Source of the DNA: an uncultured Gammaproteobacteria bacterium
Lineage (GTDB): Bacteria; Pseudomonadota; Gammaproteobacteria; HK1
Assembly: GCA_958295835.1 (NCBI GenBank)
Contig: OY282378.1
Location: forward strand, 3,931,694 to 3,995,693
Length of the DNA: 64,000 bases
Direction: 5' to 3'
Shown here: in pieces, positions 8,429 through 17,187 of the stretch
Numbering within the stretch: position 1 is the first letter of the stretch
How the letters are laid out: each line of letters begins with the position of its first letter
Notes under the pieces: generated by a model
Database searches by the model: none
What the model saw: the letters and a program-made list of their open reading frames with translations, nothing else
Told to the model about the DNA's origin: nothing
Position numbers and translations under genes: made by a program

Positions 8429-10432
8429 TCACCCTCGCCTGCATCGCGATGTGCTGTCTCCAAGCTCGCGCCAGGAGCCGGTGGCGGCGACCCGGCCGGA
8501 TTCCAGCCGCACGATCCCGTCCGCCGCCTCCAGCAGGGCAGGGCGGTGGGCGATGGCGACGACGGTCGTGCGCCCGCGCAACGATTCCAGCGCATCGAGG
8601 ATCCGCCGCTCGTTCTCCGCGTCGAGCTGGCTCGTCGCTTCGTCGAGCACGAGCAGGGCCGGCCTTCTCATCAGCGCCCGCGCCAGGGCGATCCGCTGGC
8701 GCTCGCCGCCGGAGAGCCGCCCGCCCCGGTCGGCGGCGACGGTGTCCAGCCCGTCGGGCAGGGCGGCGACGAACCCGTCGGCGGCGGCCAGACGCAACGC
8801 CTGCCACATCTCCGCCTCCGTGGCCCCGGGCTGCGCCCACCGCAGGTTCGCCCGAATGGTATCGTGGAAGAGGTAAGGGTCCTGGGGAACGCAGGCGACG
8901 GAGTGCCGCCAGCGGTGCAGATTCGGTCCGGCCAGAGGCACGCCGTCAACGCACACTTCGCCCCCGCCGGGCGCGAGCAGACCGAGCAGGATATCCGCCA
9001 GCGTGCTCTTGCCGGCCCCGGACGGCCCGGCGATCGCCGTCATCTTCCCGGCGGGGACGTCCAGACTGACGTTCTTCAGCGCTGGCCCGGTGGCGCCGGT
9101 CCCCATTCCGGGCCCGGCCGCAGCCCCGGCCTCGACCCCGGTCCCGGCCTCGGATCTGGGCTCCGTCGCGGTCCCGTGATCAGGCCAAGCTCCGGCCTCG
9201 ATCCCGGTCCCGGATTCGGCCCCGGCCTCGTAGGTGAACGAAACGTCGCGCACCGTCAGCGCGCTGCGCAGCTCCATTCGCGGCCCGCCACGACCGGCGG
9301 GCGTCTCCGCCGCCTCTTTCAACGCCCGGTGCATCGCACGCGCATGGGCGTACGCGGGCAGCGCGTGCGCGAGTGCTTGCGCATGCTGCTGCAAACGGAA
9401 CAGCGCCGGCAGCAGACGCGCGAAGATCACCGTCATGAGCAACAGCTCCGGTAGCGGCAGCGCGGCCGTGGACAAGGCAAACCAGACCAGCGCGGCGAGT
9501 GCGAACGCGGCGCCCAGGTCGAGGCCCGCGCGGGCCGCCGAGCTGATCCGCGTAAACGCCAACTGGCGTTCCCGCATGACCGCGACCGTCTCCGTGAAGT
9601 GCCGCACGTGCCGCCCTTCGGCGTTGTAGCCCTTGGCGAGCTTCAACCCACCCAGGAAGTCCGTCATGGAGCCGTAGAGCGCCCGGTTGGCGCCGGTCAG
9701 CATCTCGCCGAGGGTGCGCGAACGCCGCACCAGCGAGCGGGTGAGGAACAGCAGCACCGCTCCCGTGGCGAGGGTCGCGGCGGTCAGGGAGGGGGAAATC
9801 AGCACCGCGAGCACGATCTGCGCCAGCGCCAGCAGCGCCGTCACCGCCAGTTGCAGCAGGAGGAACGCACCCTGGCCGATGCGGTTCACGTCGCCGGTCA
9901 GCACGTGCTGCACGTCGGACCGGCGGCGCCCGAGGAGAAACTCCCACTTCGCTCCCGCGACGGCCGCGTAGAGCCTCTCGCGAAGCCGGTCGGTGAATCC
10001 CAGACGCATTCCGGCCAGAAGGACCGTCCGTTGCCAAGCCACCGCCGAGCGCACGGCGGCAAGGATCAGGAAGACCGCGAGCACCGCCGGCAGCGTCAAC
10101 TCCACGCCGGCGGCGTCCGCGGCGCGCGCCACCGCCTCCGCGACGGGGCTTTCCTCACCGGGCCGCGCGGCGAAACCGACCACGTGCAGGAGGGGAATGA
10201 TCATGAGGAGGCCGAACGCCTCGGTCACCCCGGCGGCCAGCAACAGCAGCAGGGCCAGGACGCTCTTGCGCGGCGCATAGGTGATCAGGGCGCGTGCGAG
10301 TCCCTCTGCCTCGGCGAAGAGGGCGGGAGAACGGCTCGACCGGCCGGAGCGCGGACCCGGTGGTTCAGGGCGGCGGTCCGACGGGCCGGGCGGCGAGGCG
10401 CCGGCCTCGTCCCCCTCGCCCCGCTCGTTCAT
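8429..10432 (-). CDS. ABC transporter, fused permease-ATPase (probable lasso peptide exporter)
   Basis: 667 residues. The N-terminal transmembrane domain has about six helices (ALLLLLAAGVTEAFGLLMII, LPAVLAVFLILAAV and others). The nucleotide-binding domain carries Walker A GPSGAGKST, signature LSGGERQRIALARAL, Walker B LLVLDEATS and an AHRP switch His. The ATG at 10432 overlaps the stop of the B2 gene as ATGA, so the start was chosen there rather than at an upstream in-frame ATG. Oddity: between FTYE (A-loop strand) and PALKNVSL lies a roughly 45-residue Gly/Ala/Thr/Glu-rich insert encoded by GC-rich imperfect repeats (about 9090-9230). Operon position after B2 suggests it exports the lasso product and gives immunity. 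Confidence 0.88.
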   Translation of the reverse strand: MNERGEGDEAGASPPGPSDRRPEPPGPRSGRSSRSPALFAEAEGLARALITYAPRKSVLALLLLLAAGVTEAFGLLMIIPLLHVVGFAARPGEESPVAEAVARAADAAGVELTLPAVLAVFLILAAVRSAVAWQRTVLLAGMRLGFTDRLRERLYAAVAGAKWEFLLGRRRSDVQHVLTGDVNRIGQGAFLLLQLAVTALLALAQIVLAVLISPSLTAATLATGAVLLFLTRSLVRRSRTLGEMLTGANRALYGSMTDFLGGLKLAKGYNAEGRHVRHFTETVAVMRERQLAFTRISSAARAGLDLGAAFALAALVWFALSTAALPLPELLLMTVIFARLLPALFRLQQHAQALAHALPAYAHARAMHRALKEAAETPAGRGGPRMELRSALTVRDVSFTYEAGAESGTGIEAGAWPDHGTATEPRSEAGTGVEAGAAAGPGMGTGATGPALKNVSLDVPAGKMTAIAGPSGAGKSTLADILLGLLAPGGGEVCVDGVPLAGPNLHRWRHSVACVPQDPYLFHDTIRANLRWAQPGATEAEMWQALRLAAADGFVAALPDGLDTVAADRGGRLSGGERQRIALARALMRRPALLVLDEATSQLDAENERRILDALESLRGRTTVVAIAHRPALLEAADGIVRLESGRVAATGSWRELGDSTSRCRRG

Positions 10433-10974
10433 CCGGACCGCGGTCCGATACCGTCGAACGGCGGCAGCGGCGCATACGTCTCGACCTCGCCCGCCCCGAT
10501 CACGCATTCTTCACCGACGGTCAGCCAGGCGTGGAAGTCCAGCCCCGGATCTTGCGCCTTGCGCCGGGCGCCGAAGATGAGGCGGCTCGCGACCCCCCGA
10601 CGGCGCAGCATCCACTGCAGCGCCATGGCCTGCGGCAGGCACACGGCGGGAAACGGTACGTGGCGGGCGACCCTTCGCACGATGCGCGCCACCCTTCGGG
10701 GAAGCCGCTGCGGCGGCGTGCGCGCCGGGTGTGCACCGGCGGGCGCCGGTCTTTCGGGACCGCCGGCGGAGAAAGCAACGTGCGAATCCGGCGGCGGTCC
10801 GCCGGCCGGCGCCGGTTCTTCCGCCGTGACCAGCCAGCGCCGCCAGTGGCGCATCGGCACGTGCGCGACGAGCAGCCGCGCCAGGAGCAGGAACAGCGCC
10901 GCTTCCAGCGCCATCGCCTTGGCCGCAACGGGCGCGCGGACGAAAGCGCGAACGGCTTTCACGGATTTCCCCAA
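10429..10974 (-). CDS. Lasso peptide biosynthesis B2 protein (transglutaminase-like leader peptidase)
   Basis: 181 residues of the PF13471 (Transglut_core3/McjB C-terminal) type. The cysteine-protease triad region is visible: the catalytic Cys in PAVCLPQAMALQWMLRRRGV near residue 112 and the His in DFHAWLTVG near residue 147. An Ala/Pro/Gly-rich linker fills about residues 50-90. In characterised pathways this protease removes the leader after the B1/RRE protein has bound it. It lies 39 bp downstream of the nucleotidyltransferase gene and overlaps the exporter start by 4 bp, so the three genes form one minus-strand operon. Confidence 0.82.
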   Translation of the reverse strand: MGKSVKAVRAFVRAPVAAKAMALEAALFLLLARLLVAHVPMRHWRRWLVTAEEPAPAGGPPPDSHVAFSAGGPERPAPAGAHPARTPPQRLPRRVARIVRRVARHVPFPAVCLPQAMALQWMLRRRGVASRLIFGARRKAQDPGLDFHAWLTVGEECVIGAGEVETYAPLPPFDGIGPRSG

Positions 10975-11013
10975 GCGGGAACCGGCCCCTGCTGTCGCGG
11001 CGGGAGGCGCCCT

Positions 11014-12186
11014 TCAGCCACCCTTCTTCCTGGTCGCGCGGAGCAGCGGACGCAGCGGGAAGTACAGGTAGAACAGCCGGTCGGGGAGATCGAGCCTCCA
11101 CCAGTCCCGCGGGCCGACGAACATGCTCGCGATCTCGTGCAGGACGGTCCTCGAATCGGGCTTGGCGATCAGCCAGAGCACCCTCTGCCCGATCCAGTCG
11201 AGGCCGCCACTGAAACGGGTGGCGTCATTCTCGCACCAGGTCCGTTCCGAAAAACGGGCGATCCAGGCCGCTCGCCTTCCACCGGCGGGCAACGGCGCCG
11301 CAAGCCGGACGTGGAGCGCCGCCCCGCACAGCCGCAGCGTCGAGGCGAGGATGCTCGAAAGCCCCGCTTGCCGGCACCGCGCCGACACCCGTTCGAGGCG
11401 CTCCGGCCCCATGGATGCGAGGACGACCGCCACGTCGCACAGCCAGATGAGCTTGTTCCAGTAATGCCTCGCGCCGTGGCACATCAGGTACACGAGGTCG
11501 TCCTCCTGCCCCAGGGCTCTGAACGAAAGCGCGCCGATCTCCACCTGGACGCTGCCCGCGAGGAGACTCTCGAAAGGCACGTCGATATAGAAGGGGTTGT
11601 GCGACAGGCGCCGGTGCAGATCCAGCGATCCGCCCGGCCCGGTGAGCACATGCTCATGCCGGAACCGGCCGTACCAGCGGTTGCGGGCCGGTGTCTCCGG
11701 GAAGCTCGGCACGACCCGCCGCCAGCCGTTTTCCAGCAGTACCCGCTCGGCGTCCTGAAACGTTCGCGGTGAAACCAGCAGGTCGACGTCCCGCGCGCTT
11801 CTCGCCAGCGGGTGCCCGTACAGGCGTTGGCCGAGCGGCAGGCCCTTGAGCACCAGACAGGGAATGTCGGCGGCGGCGAGCAGACCGGTCGCCCGTTTCA
11901 GCGCTGCGACCTGGGCCAGTCCACGATGCACGGTCCGTTCGCGGATTCTCTTGAGCCTCGGCTCGATGCCGGAGTCGGAGGCCAGGCCGGCGGCTCGGGC
12001 CTGCATCCCCTGCAAGAGCAGGAACGCCACCTGGTGGCGCCGCGCGAGCGTGGCGACGGCGTTCCAGTCGTCGACCCGGGAGAGTGCTTCCAGGTCGGCT
12101 TCCGGGTCGCCGGCCCCCACCCCGAGGCCGAGGCGCAGCCCCGCGAGCAGGCCCTCCAGGGGCGCGGTGACGGGCGGAGGCGTCAC
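11014..12186 (-). CDS. NTP_transf_5 family nucleotidyltransferase (PsmN-like lasso tailoring enzyme)
   Basis: 390 residues of the PF14907-type nucleotidyltransferases. LVLKGLPLGQRLYGHPLARSARDVDLLV near residues 112-139 gives the GG/KG...(S/A)RDxDLLV active-site pattern. SLDLHRRLS and the WNKLIWLCDVA block follow. In the pseudomycoidin lasso pathway a homologous enzyme adds hexoses to the C-terminal phosphoserine made by a kinase. The same pairing with an HprK-like kinase is present here, so an analogous role is inferred. It is the first gene of the B2-exporter operon. Confidence 0.75.
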   Translation of the reverse strand: MTPPPVTAPLEGLLAGLRLGLGVGAGDPEADLEALSRVDDWNAVATLARRHQVAFLLLQGMQARAAGLASDSGIEPRLKRIRERTVHRGLAQVAALKRATGLLAAADIPCLVLKGLPLGQRLYGHPLARSARDVDLLVSPRTFQDAERVLLENGWRRVVPSFPETPARNRWYGRFRHEHVLTGPGGSLDLHRRLSHNPFYIDVPFESLLAGSVQVEIGALSFRALGQEDDLVYLMCHGARHYWNKLIWLCDVAVVLASMGPERLERVSARCRQAGLSSILASTLRLCGAALHVRLAAPLPAGGRRAAWIARFSERTWCENDATRFSGGLDWIGQRVLWLIAKPDSRTVLHEIASMFVGPRDWWRLDLPDRLFYLYFPLRPLLRATRKKGG

Positions 12187-12253
12187 GGAGCTCTCGGCGC
12201 GGACGGATGCAAGGAGAAGCCTCTCGGGGTCGGCCCGGGCGGGGGATGGGAAT

Positions 12254-12352
12254 CGGCCGGAGCCGTCATTCGGCCGGAACCGCCAGCCAATGGGCCGATT
12301 CTAGTCAACGGGTTCTTTCGCGCGCAAACGTGGAACCCCCCGCCTGCCGCGG
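12254..12352 (+). repeat. 98-bp direct repeat R1 flanking the ATPase-nuclease gene
   Basis: Nearly identical to 14126-14223, with two or three differences. It runs from CGGCCGGAGCCGTCAT to CCGCCTGCCGCGG. The two copies bracket an IS3 end and the ATPase-nuclease gene in the otherwise divergent promoter region of the lasso locus. This arrangement suggests that the bracketed block arrived between, or duplicated, a pre-existing sequence. Confidence 0.85.
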
Positions 12353-12353
12353 C

Positions 12354-12500
12354 GTCCGGCCGGTGCGAACCAGCTCGACCATCTGGCGCCGGAAGGCCGG
12401 CGGAGCCTGCCCCCGTGGAAACGGGGGGCGGTCTCGGTTTCGGCATAGTGGATACCTCCTCCCCAAAGGGTCAGGTGTCCACGAAATCGGGTCAACTCCT
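12354..12500 (-). mobile_element. Solo IS3-family left end with a truncated orfA
   Basis: Read on the minus strand from 12500, this gives GGAGTTGACCCGATTTCGTG, then a short leader, then ATG CCG AAA CCG at 12446, the start of a small transposase orfA. The same sequence occurs at 56139 and 60404. Here orfA is interrupted by a palindromic element (12403-12427) that shifts the frame, and it is cut off after about 45 codons. It cannot be functional. Confidence 0.7.
12403..12427 (-). repeat. Transposase-associated palindrome P1
   Basis: On the minus strand the arms are CCCCCGT and ACGGGGG around a TTCC loop, followed by CAGGCTC. Other copies of this orfA start (56013-56100, 60290-60380) lack it and have about 5 bp (GTACC) at the site, so it is an insertion or replacement. 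It causes a +1 frame change in orfA. Confidence 0.75.
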
Positions 12501-12540
12501 GAATCGCATGTCGCGTTACAGCGGGCTTCCGGTGGCCGCG

Positions 12541-14097
12541 TCACATCCCCCAGACGTCCACCGGCACGTCGTCCTGCGAGCGGTGCTGGCGGCGGAACAC
12601 CTTCTCGTCCCAGCTCCGGCCCTCGCGCCGGTCGATGACCACCAGATGCCCCGCCTCCGCCGCGCAGCGGGCCATGTACCCCGCCGTCTGCTCCACACCG
12701 TCACGAACCGTGCTCTCCAACCCGTCTCCCACCCGCACCACCTTGCACTCCACCACGTACTCCCGCATCCGATCGCCTCGCGGCCAGGTAATCAGCAGGT
12801 CCACCCGCCCCCGGCCCAGGCCGTACTCCCGTTCGATGCGCCCGCCCCCGTTCACCACCCGGTGCAGGTACGCCTGCAACAGAATCTGCGGCCACGCCTC
12901 CTCGTACATGAACCGGTTCTTCCAGTGCTCCGAGTGCCGGCGGAAGAAGTCCTGGAACGCCTCCATCAGCCTGTCCAGGTTCAGGCTGTCGTCCGCGTCC
13001 ACGTACCACGTCGTGTTCAGGTCCAGCTCCTCCTGCAGAATCCAGCCCAGCTCCCGCGGCACGACCTCGGCGTAGATGGGGTTGGCAATGCGCACCGGCT
13101 TGTCCCGGGCAATCAGGCCGAGGTCGCGCGCGTACTCAATGTCGCGCTCGGTCGCGCGCCGTTCGTCCGCCCCGCTGAGCATCGGCTCGACCACCCGGCG
13201 CACGCGGTCTTCCCGGAGCTTGTCCGCCAACTGGTCGAGATGCGTCACCCGGCGCACGATGAGATCTTCCCGCGCCTCCGCGATGTCGTCGGCGGTTATG
13301 GGCCGCGAGCGGTCCCGCTTGGCCTCGCTCTCGAAGCAGGTCTCGTAGGCCAGCGCGTTCACCAGCCACGGTTGGCCCAGGGTCTGGGTCCATATCGCCT
13401 CGCGGGCGTCGTCCGTGAACGCCTGCCCCGTCTCCCGGGTGTGCTGGTCGAGGAGGGTCAGCGTCTCCTCGCGCGTGAAGTCCCCCATCCGCAACGACTT
13501 CGCCACGATGTTGAACGGGCTGCTGGTGGACCGGATGCGGTAGTCGCGCACGTCGCGCAGCCCGCACAGCACCACGCACTGCGGAAACGCTCCCGGGCGC
13601 ATGGGGTAGCCGGCGCGTAGCTGTTGCAGCGTCGAGAGCAGCGGGTCCCCCTGGAGGGTGTCGATCTCGTCGATGAGCAGCACCAGCGGCTTCGGTGACG
13701 CCTCCGCCCAGCGCGTCAATGCCTCGCCCAGCGCCCCGTTCGGGCCGAACTCGGCGAGAATGCCGGACCACTCCCTGGCCAGGAACTCGTCGCCCAAGGT
13801 CAACCGCGCCCGCGAGCCCAGTCCGGAGAGGACCGTCCGCATCGCCTCCTCCACGTCGTCGCGGGCCGTCCGCGCGGTCTCGACGGTGGTGTACACGCAG
13901 CCGTAGCCCTGCCGGTTCAACAGGTCGCAGAGCGCCAGCAGGGAGGAGGTCTTGCCCGTCTGCCGGGGGGCGTGCAGTACGAAGTACTTCTCGCCGTCTA
14001 CCAGCCGAAGGACCTCGTCGAGGTCGAAACGCTCAAGCGGCGGAACGCAGTAGTGCTTGTCGGGCTTGACAGGGCCGGTGGTGTTGAAGGAGCGCAT
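12541..14097 (-). CDS. AAA-like ATPase with C-terminal PD-(D/E)XK-type nuclease domain
   Basis: 518 residues. The start MRSFNTTGPV leads to Walker A HAPRQTGKTSS near residue 45 and Walker B LVLLIDEIDTL near residue 140. A winged-helix-like middle follows (RRVTHLDQLADKLREDRVRRVVEP). The C-terminal part has GRVDLLITWP and EYVVECKV, matching the D...ExK core of the nuclease-like domain common in this AAA family. Two further copies are in the window: a frameshifted one at 27969-29554 and a 3' fragment at 57067-57216. It separates the two divergent lasso operons and is flanked by direct repeats, so it is an insertion. Its biological role is unknown; mobility or defence is plausible. Confidence 0.8.
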   Translation of the reverse strand: MRSFNTTGPVKPDKHYCVPPLERFDLDEVLRLVDGEKYFVLHAPRQTGKTSSLLALCDLLNRQGYGCVYTTVETARTARDDVEEAMRTVLSGLGSRARLTLGDEFLAREWSGILAEFGPNGALGEALTRWAEASPKPLVLLIDEIDTLQGDPLLSTLQQLRAGYPMRPGAFPQCVVLCGLRDVRDYRIRSTSSPFNIVAKSLRMGDFTREETLTLLDQHTRETGQAFTDDAREAIWTQTLGQPWLVNALAYETCFESEAKRDRSRPITADDIAEAREDLIVRRVTHLDQLADKLREDRVRRVVEPMLSGADERRATERDIEYARDLGLIARDKPVRIANPIYAEVVPRELGWILQEELDLNTTWYVDADDSLNLDRLMEAFQDFFRRHSEHWKNRFMYEEAWPQILLQAYLHRVVNGGGRIEREYGLGRGRVDLLITWPRGDRMREYVVECKVVRVGDGLESTVRDGVEQTAGYMARCAAEAGHLVVIDRREGRSWDEKVFRRQHRSQDDVPVDVWGM

Positions 14098-14125
14098 GGC
14101 TCGGTTCCTCGGCTTTCATCGGCAG

Positions 14126-14223
14126 CGGCCGGAGCCGTCATCGGCCGGAACCGCCAGCCAATGGGCCGATTCTAGTCAACGGGCTCTTTCGCGCGCAAAC
14201 GTGGAACCCCCCGCCTGCCGCGG
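14126..14223 (+). repeat. 98-bp direct repeat R2 flanking the ATPase-nuclease gene
   Basis: Second copy of the repeat at 12254-12352, in the same orientation, immediately upstream of the ATPase-nuclease start codon and about 150 bp before the lasso cyclase gene. Confidence 0.85.
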
Positions 14224-14371
14224 GGTCCGGGCGGTGCGGCGCAACCTGCCGACGAAGCTGGTCTCGCCATGCCTGGCCGGCGCTTGAAACAGTAAGATTG
14301 CGCCCGCACCGTGCGGGGACGAACGTCGGCTTTCCCGTGCGGCCGCTCCGGGAGCTGCCGGTACTGGACGG

Positions 14372-16252
14372 ATGAACGGAATCTGCGGGATCCACGGGGG
14401 CCGGGCCGGCGCCGCGGACGGATCGGCCGCGGACGGGCTGGACGCCATGCTGGCCGCCCTCGCCGATTACGGGGCGGATGCCGCGGCGTGGACGGAGCCT
14501 CCCGTCGCCCTCGGCGGCCGGCGGTCCCCCGTCACCGGAGGGTCCCCCGCCACCGGGCAACGCCGGTCCGGGACCCGCTTTCGCATCGACCGGGGGGACG
14601 GCTTCGCGGTCGCCGCGGACGCCCGCCTCGACGACCGCGGCGCACTCTGCGACGCGCTCGGGGTGCCTCACGCCGAACGCGCCGGCCTCGACGCCCCGGA
14701 CCTGATTGCACGGGCCTGGGCGCGCTGGGGCCGGGACTGCCCGGACCATCTGCTCGGCGATTACGCCTTCGCGGTGTGGGATCGTCGCGCCCGTACCCTG
14801 TTCTGCGCCCGCGACCCCATCGGCGCCCGGCCCTTCTACTACGCCGAAACCTCGCATGGCTTCGTCTTCGCCAGCGCCGTGGAGGCGGTGCTCGCCGCAC
14901 CCGGCGTCGATGACCGGCTCGACGAATCCACCGTGGCCACCTGGCTGGTCCGGCGCAACCCGCTGAGCAACACCCGGACGTTCTTCGCGATGGTGCGCAA
15001 GCTTCCGCCCGGCCACGCGCTGACGGTGGCCGGGGCCGCGCCGCCGCGGCTGCACCGGTACTGGCGGCCGGAGCGGGCCCCGCGGGCGCGGCGGGCCTCC
15101 GACGATGCGTATGCGGAGGAATTCCTGGACCTCTACGCACGGGCGGTGCGCGACCGCCTGCGCGGCCCCGACCCCGTGGGCGCGCACCTGAGCGGCGGCC
15201 TGGATTCGTCCACGATGGTGGTGCTGGCGGCGCGCGAGCTGCGCCGCGAGGGCCGGCCGCCGCCGCTCGCCTACACCTGGCTGCCGCCGCGCGACCGCCA
15301 GCCGGCCGCGGCCGGCGCACCGGAGTACGAGGTCCTCGACGCGGTGTGCGCCCGGGAGGAGCTGCGCCTGTTCCACCATTTCGAGGTCACCCCCGAAGAA
15401 TTGCTCGCCATGTCGCGGCGCGACGGCGTGTATCCGGGCCGGCGGCTCTCGGGGTTGGAGGCGTCCGTCCAGCGCCGGGCCGCGGAGCATGGCGTGCGGG
15501 TGCTGCTGTCGGGATGGGGCGGGGACGAGGGCGTGTCGTTCAACGGCCGCGGGCTCTACGCGCACCTGCTGCTCAGCGGGCGCTGGCCGCGATCGGCCGC
15601 CGAGTGCCGCGCCCGCGGGCTGGGACCGCGGCACGTGCTCGGGGAGACGGTGGGGTCCCTGATGCCCCCGATGCCCCGCCGGCTGCGGAGGCCGTGGCGC
15701 GACCCACGATCTTTTCCGAACACGTTCATCGCCCCGGCGTTTGCCCGGCGGCAGCCCCTGTGGCCTGCGCCGCGCCGGCGCAGGGTCGGCACGAGGCGCA
15801 CGCAGTTGTGCCTGCTGCGCGACGGGCATCTGATCCGGGATACGGAGCTCCTCGCGGCGAGCGGCGCGCGCCACGGCATCGAGTACCGCTATCCGCTGCT
15901 GGACCGGCGGCTGCTGGAGTTCGCCCTGGGCCTGCCGTCCGAGCAGTTCCGGCGTGGGAAATGGAACCGCTGGCTGATGCGCCATGCCGGGCAGTCGCTG
16001 CTGCCGCCCGACGTCTGCTGGCGTCTGGCCAAGGCCGACGCCCACCTGATCTTCGACCCGCGCGGCAACGTTTACGATGAGGAGGTGCGGCCCGCGCTCC
16101 TCCAGGCCCTGGAGGCGGAGGCCGCGTCGTCCACCCGCACGCAATACGTCGACATGCCGCGTCTGCTCGCCAGCCTGCGCGCCGGCAGGGTTGCATCGCC
16201 GAGAGAGGCGATGTTGCGCGATCATGCCCTGGCCATCCTCGTCGGTTTCTGA
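14372..16252 (+). CDS. Lasso peptide cyclase (asparagine synthetase-like, McjC type)
   Basis: 626 residues. The N-terminal glutaminase-like domain starts MNGICGIHGG, with a displaced cysteine at residue 5, and contains GDYAFAVWDRRARTLFCARDPIGARPFYY. The C-terminal ATP-pyrophosphatase domain has the PP-loop LSGGLDSSTMV near residue 272, LLSGWGGDEGVSFN and EYRYPLLDRRLLEFALGLP. Lasso cyclases adenylate the Asp/Glu side chain of the core and close the isopeptide ring onto residue 1. Its place beside a B2 protease and a kinase supports this over true asparagine synthesis. It leads the plus-strand tailoring genes. Confidence 0.83.
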   Translation: MNGICGIHGGRAGAADGSAADGLDAMLAALADYGADAAAWTEPPVALGGRRSPVTGGSPATGQRRSGTRFRIDRGDGFAVAADARLDDRGALCDALGVPHAERAGLDAPDLIARAWARWGRDCPDHLLGDYAFAVWDRRARTLFCARDPIGARPFYYAETSHGFVFASAVEAVLAAPGVDDRLDESTVATWLVRRNPLSNTRTFFAMVRKLPPGHALTVAGAAPPRLHRYWRPERAPRARRASDDAYAEEFLDLYARAVRDRLRGPDPVGAHLSGGLDSSTMVVLAARELRREGRPPPLAYTWLPPRDRQPAAAGAPEYEVLDAVCAREELRLFHHFEVTPEELLAMSRRDGVYPGRRLSGLEASVQRRAAEHGVRVLLSGWGGDEGVSFNGRGLYAHLLLSGRWPRSAAECRARGLGPRHVLGETVGSLMPPMPRRLRRPWRDPRSFPNTFIAPAFARRQPLWPAPRRRRVGTRRTQLCLLRDGHLIRDTELLAASGARHGIEYRYPLLDRRLLEFALGLPSEQFRRGKWNRWLMRHAGQSLLPPDVCWRLAKADAHLIFDPRGNVYDEEVRPALLQALEAEAASSTRTQYVDMPRLLASLRAGRVASPREAMLRDHALAILVGF

Positions 16253-16295
16253 CCACGTGGGCCTGTTCTACGGCGCCCGCGAGGGTCCGGAGCGC

Positions 16296-17120
16296 ATGGA
16301 GCGCACGATCGAAACGCATCTGTTCGTCGTCTCGCCGAACAACAGCGGCTCCACCTTCCTGAGCCTGGCGCTCGCGGCCTGTCGGCAGGCGTGGAGCCTG
16401 CCGGACGAGAGCCGCCGTGTGCATGGGTTCGCCGGGCCGACGACGAGGGTGGACAGCCCGCTGCGCGGCGCGGTGAAGATCTGGGCGGCCGAGCAGCGTT
16501 GGCTGGACGTCCTGGCCGATGCCGGCGCCTACGACTGGCCGCGCATCCGCAAGGCGTGGTACTTCCAGGCCCGGGCCGGCGATCCGCGGGCATCGGTGTT
16601 CGTCGCCAAAGCCCCCCAGGACCTGTGCATCGTGGACGACATCGCCCGCAATTTTCGCGACCCCAGGTTCCTGTTCATGGTGCGCAACCCTTATGCGGTA
16701 TGCGAGGGCATCTGCCGAAGCTTGCGCCGGCGGGTGCGCCGAAACTGGCCGATGGACGTGCGCGGCGAAGCACTGGAGAGCGCCGCGACGAGACACGTCG
16801 CGGCCTGCTTCGCGTTGCAGCGCCGCAACGTCGAGGCGCAGTGCGAGCGCGGCATCTACTTCACCTACGAGGCGATGTGCGCCGAGCCGGAACGCATTGC
16901 GCGCGAGATCCGCGCCCTCGCGCCGGCCCTCGGCGACTTGAACCTGCGCCGGCGCCTGTCCGTGAAGCGAGGGCGGTACCACGAGATGCTCACCGACATG
17001 AACGCACGCCAGATCGCGCGTCTGGGCGCTGAACAGTTCGCCGCGTTCAACCGTGTATTCCGGGAACAGGAAGACCTCCTCGCCTGGTTCGGCTACCGCA
17101 CCATGGACGCGGCCGCATGA
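16296..17120 (+). CDS. PAPS-dependent sulfotransferase, copy 1
   Basis: 274 residues from the ATG at 16296 (MERTIETHLFVV). The PAPS 5'-phosphosulfate loop is SPNNSGSTFLSLALA and the 3'-phosphate loop is FMVRNPYAVCEGICR near residue 130, the layout of Sulfotransfer_3-type enzymes. FTYEAMCAEPERIAREI near residue 190 is a further family block. It starts 43 bp after the cyclase gene. A paralogue is at 20771-21613. The substrate is unknown; modification of the lasso product or of an attached sugar is the inference from context. Confidence 0.78.
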   Translation: MERTIETHLFVVSPNNSGSTFLSLALAACRQAWSLPDESRRVHGFAGPTTRVDSPLRGAVKIWAAEQRWLDVLADAGAYDWPRIRKAWYFQARAGDPRASVFVAKAPQDLCIVDDIARNFRDPRFLFMVRNPYAVCEGICRSLRRRVRRNWPMDVRGEALESAATRHVAACFALQRRNVEAQCERGIYFTYEAMCAEPERIAREIRALAPALGDLNLRRRLSVKRGRYHEMLTDMNARQIARLGAEQFAAFNRVFREQEDLLAWFGYRTMDAAA

Positions 17121-17187
17121 GGCCGGGCGGGATGGACGTTCGCCCGACGGGCCAGCCGTCTGCCGGCCCCGGCCACCGGAGCGGCGC

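Noticed and set aside
8144..9454. Long plus-strand frames across the exporter gene
   Set aside because: They oppose the well-defined ABC transporter on the minus strand and have shadow composition.
14138..16225. A 695-codon minus-strand frame opposite the lasso cyclase
   Set aside because: Same kind of GC-driven antisense frame; the plus strand has clear Asn-synthetase motifs.
14372..16252. Genuine glutamine-dependent asparagine synthetase
   Set aside because: The N-terminal nucleophile is displaced (MNGIC rather than MC) and the gene sits with B2, kinase, precursor and exporter genes, so a lasso cyclase is far more likely.
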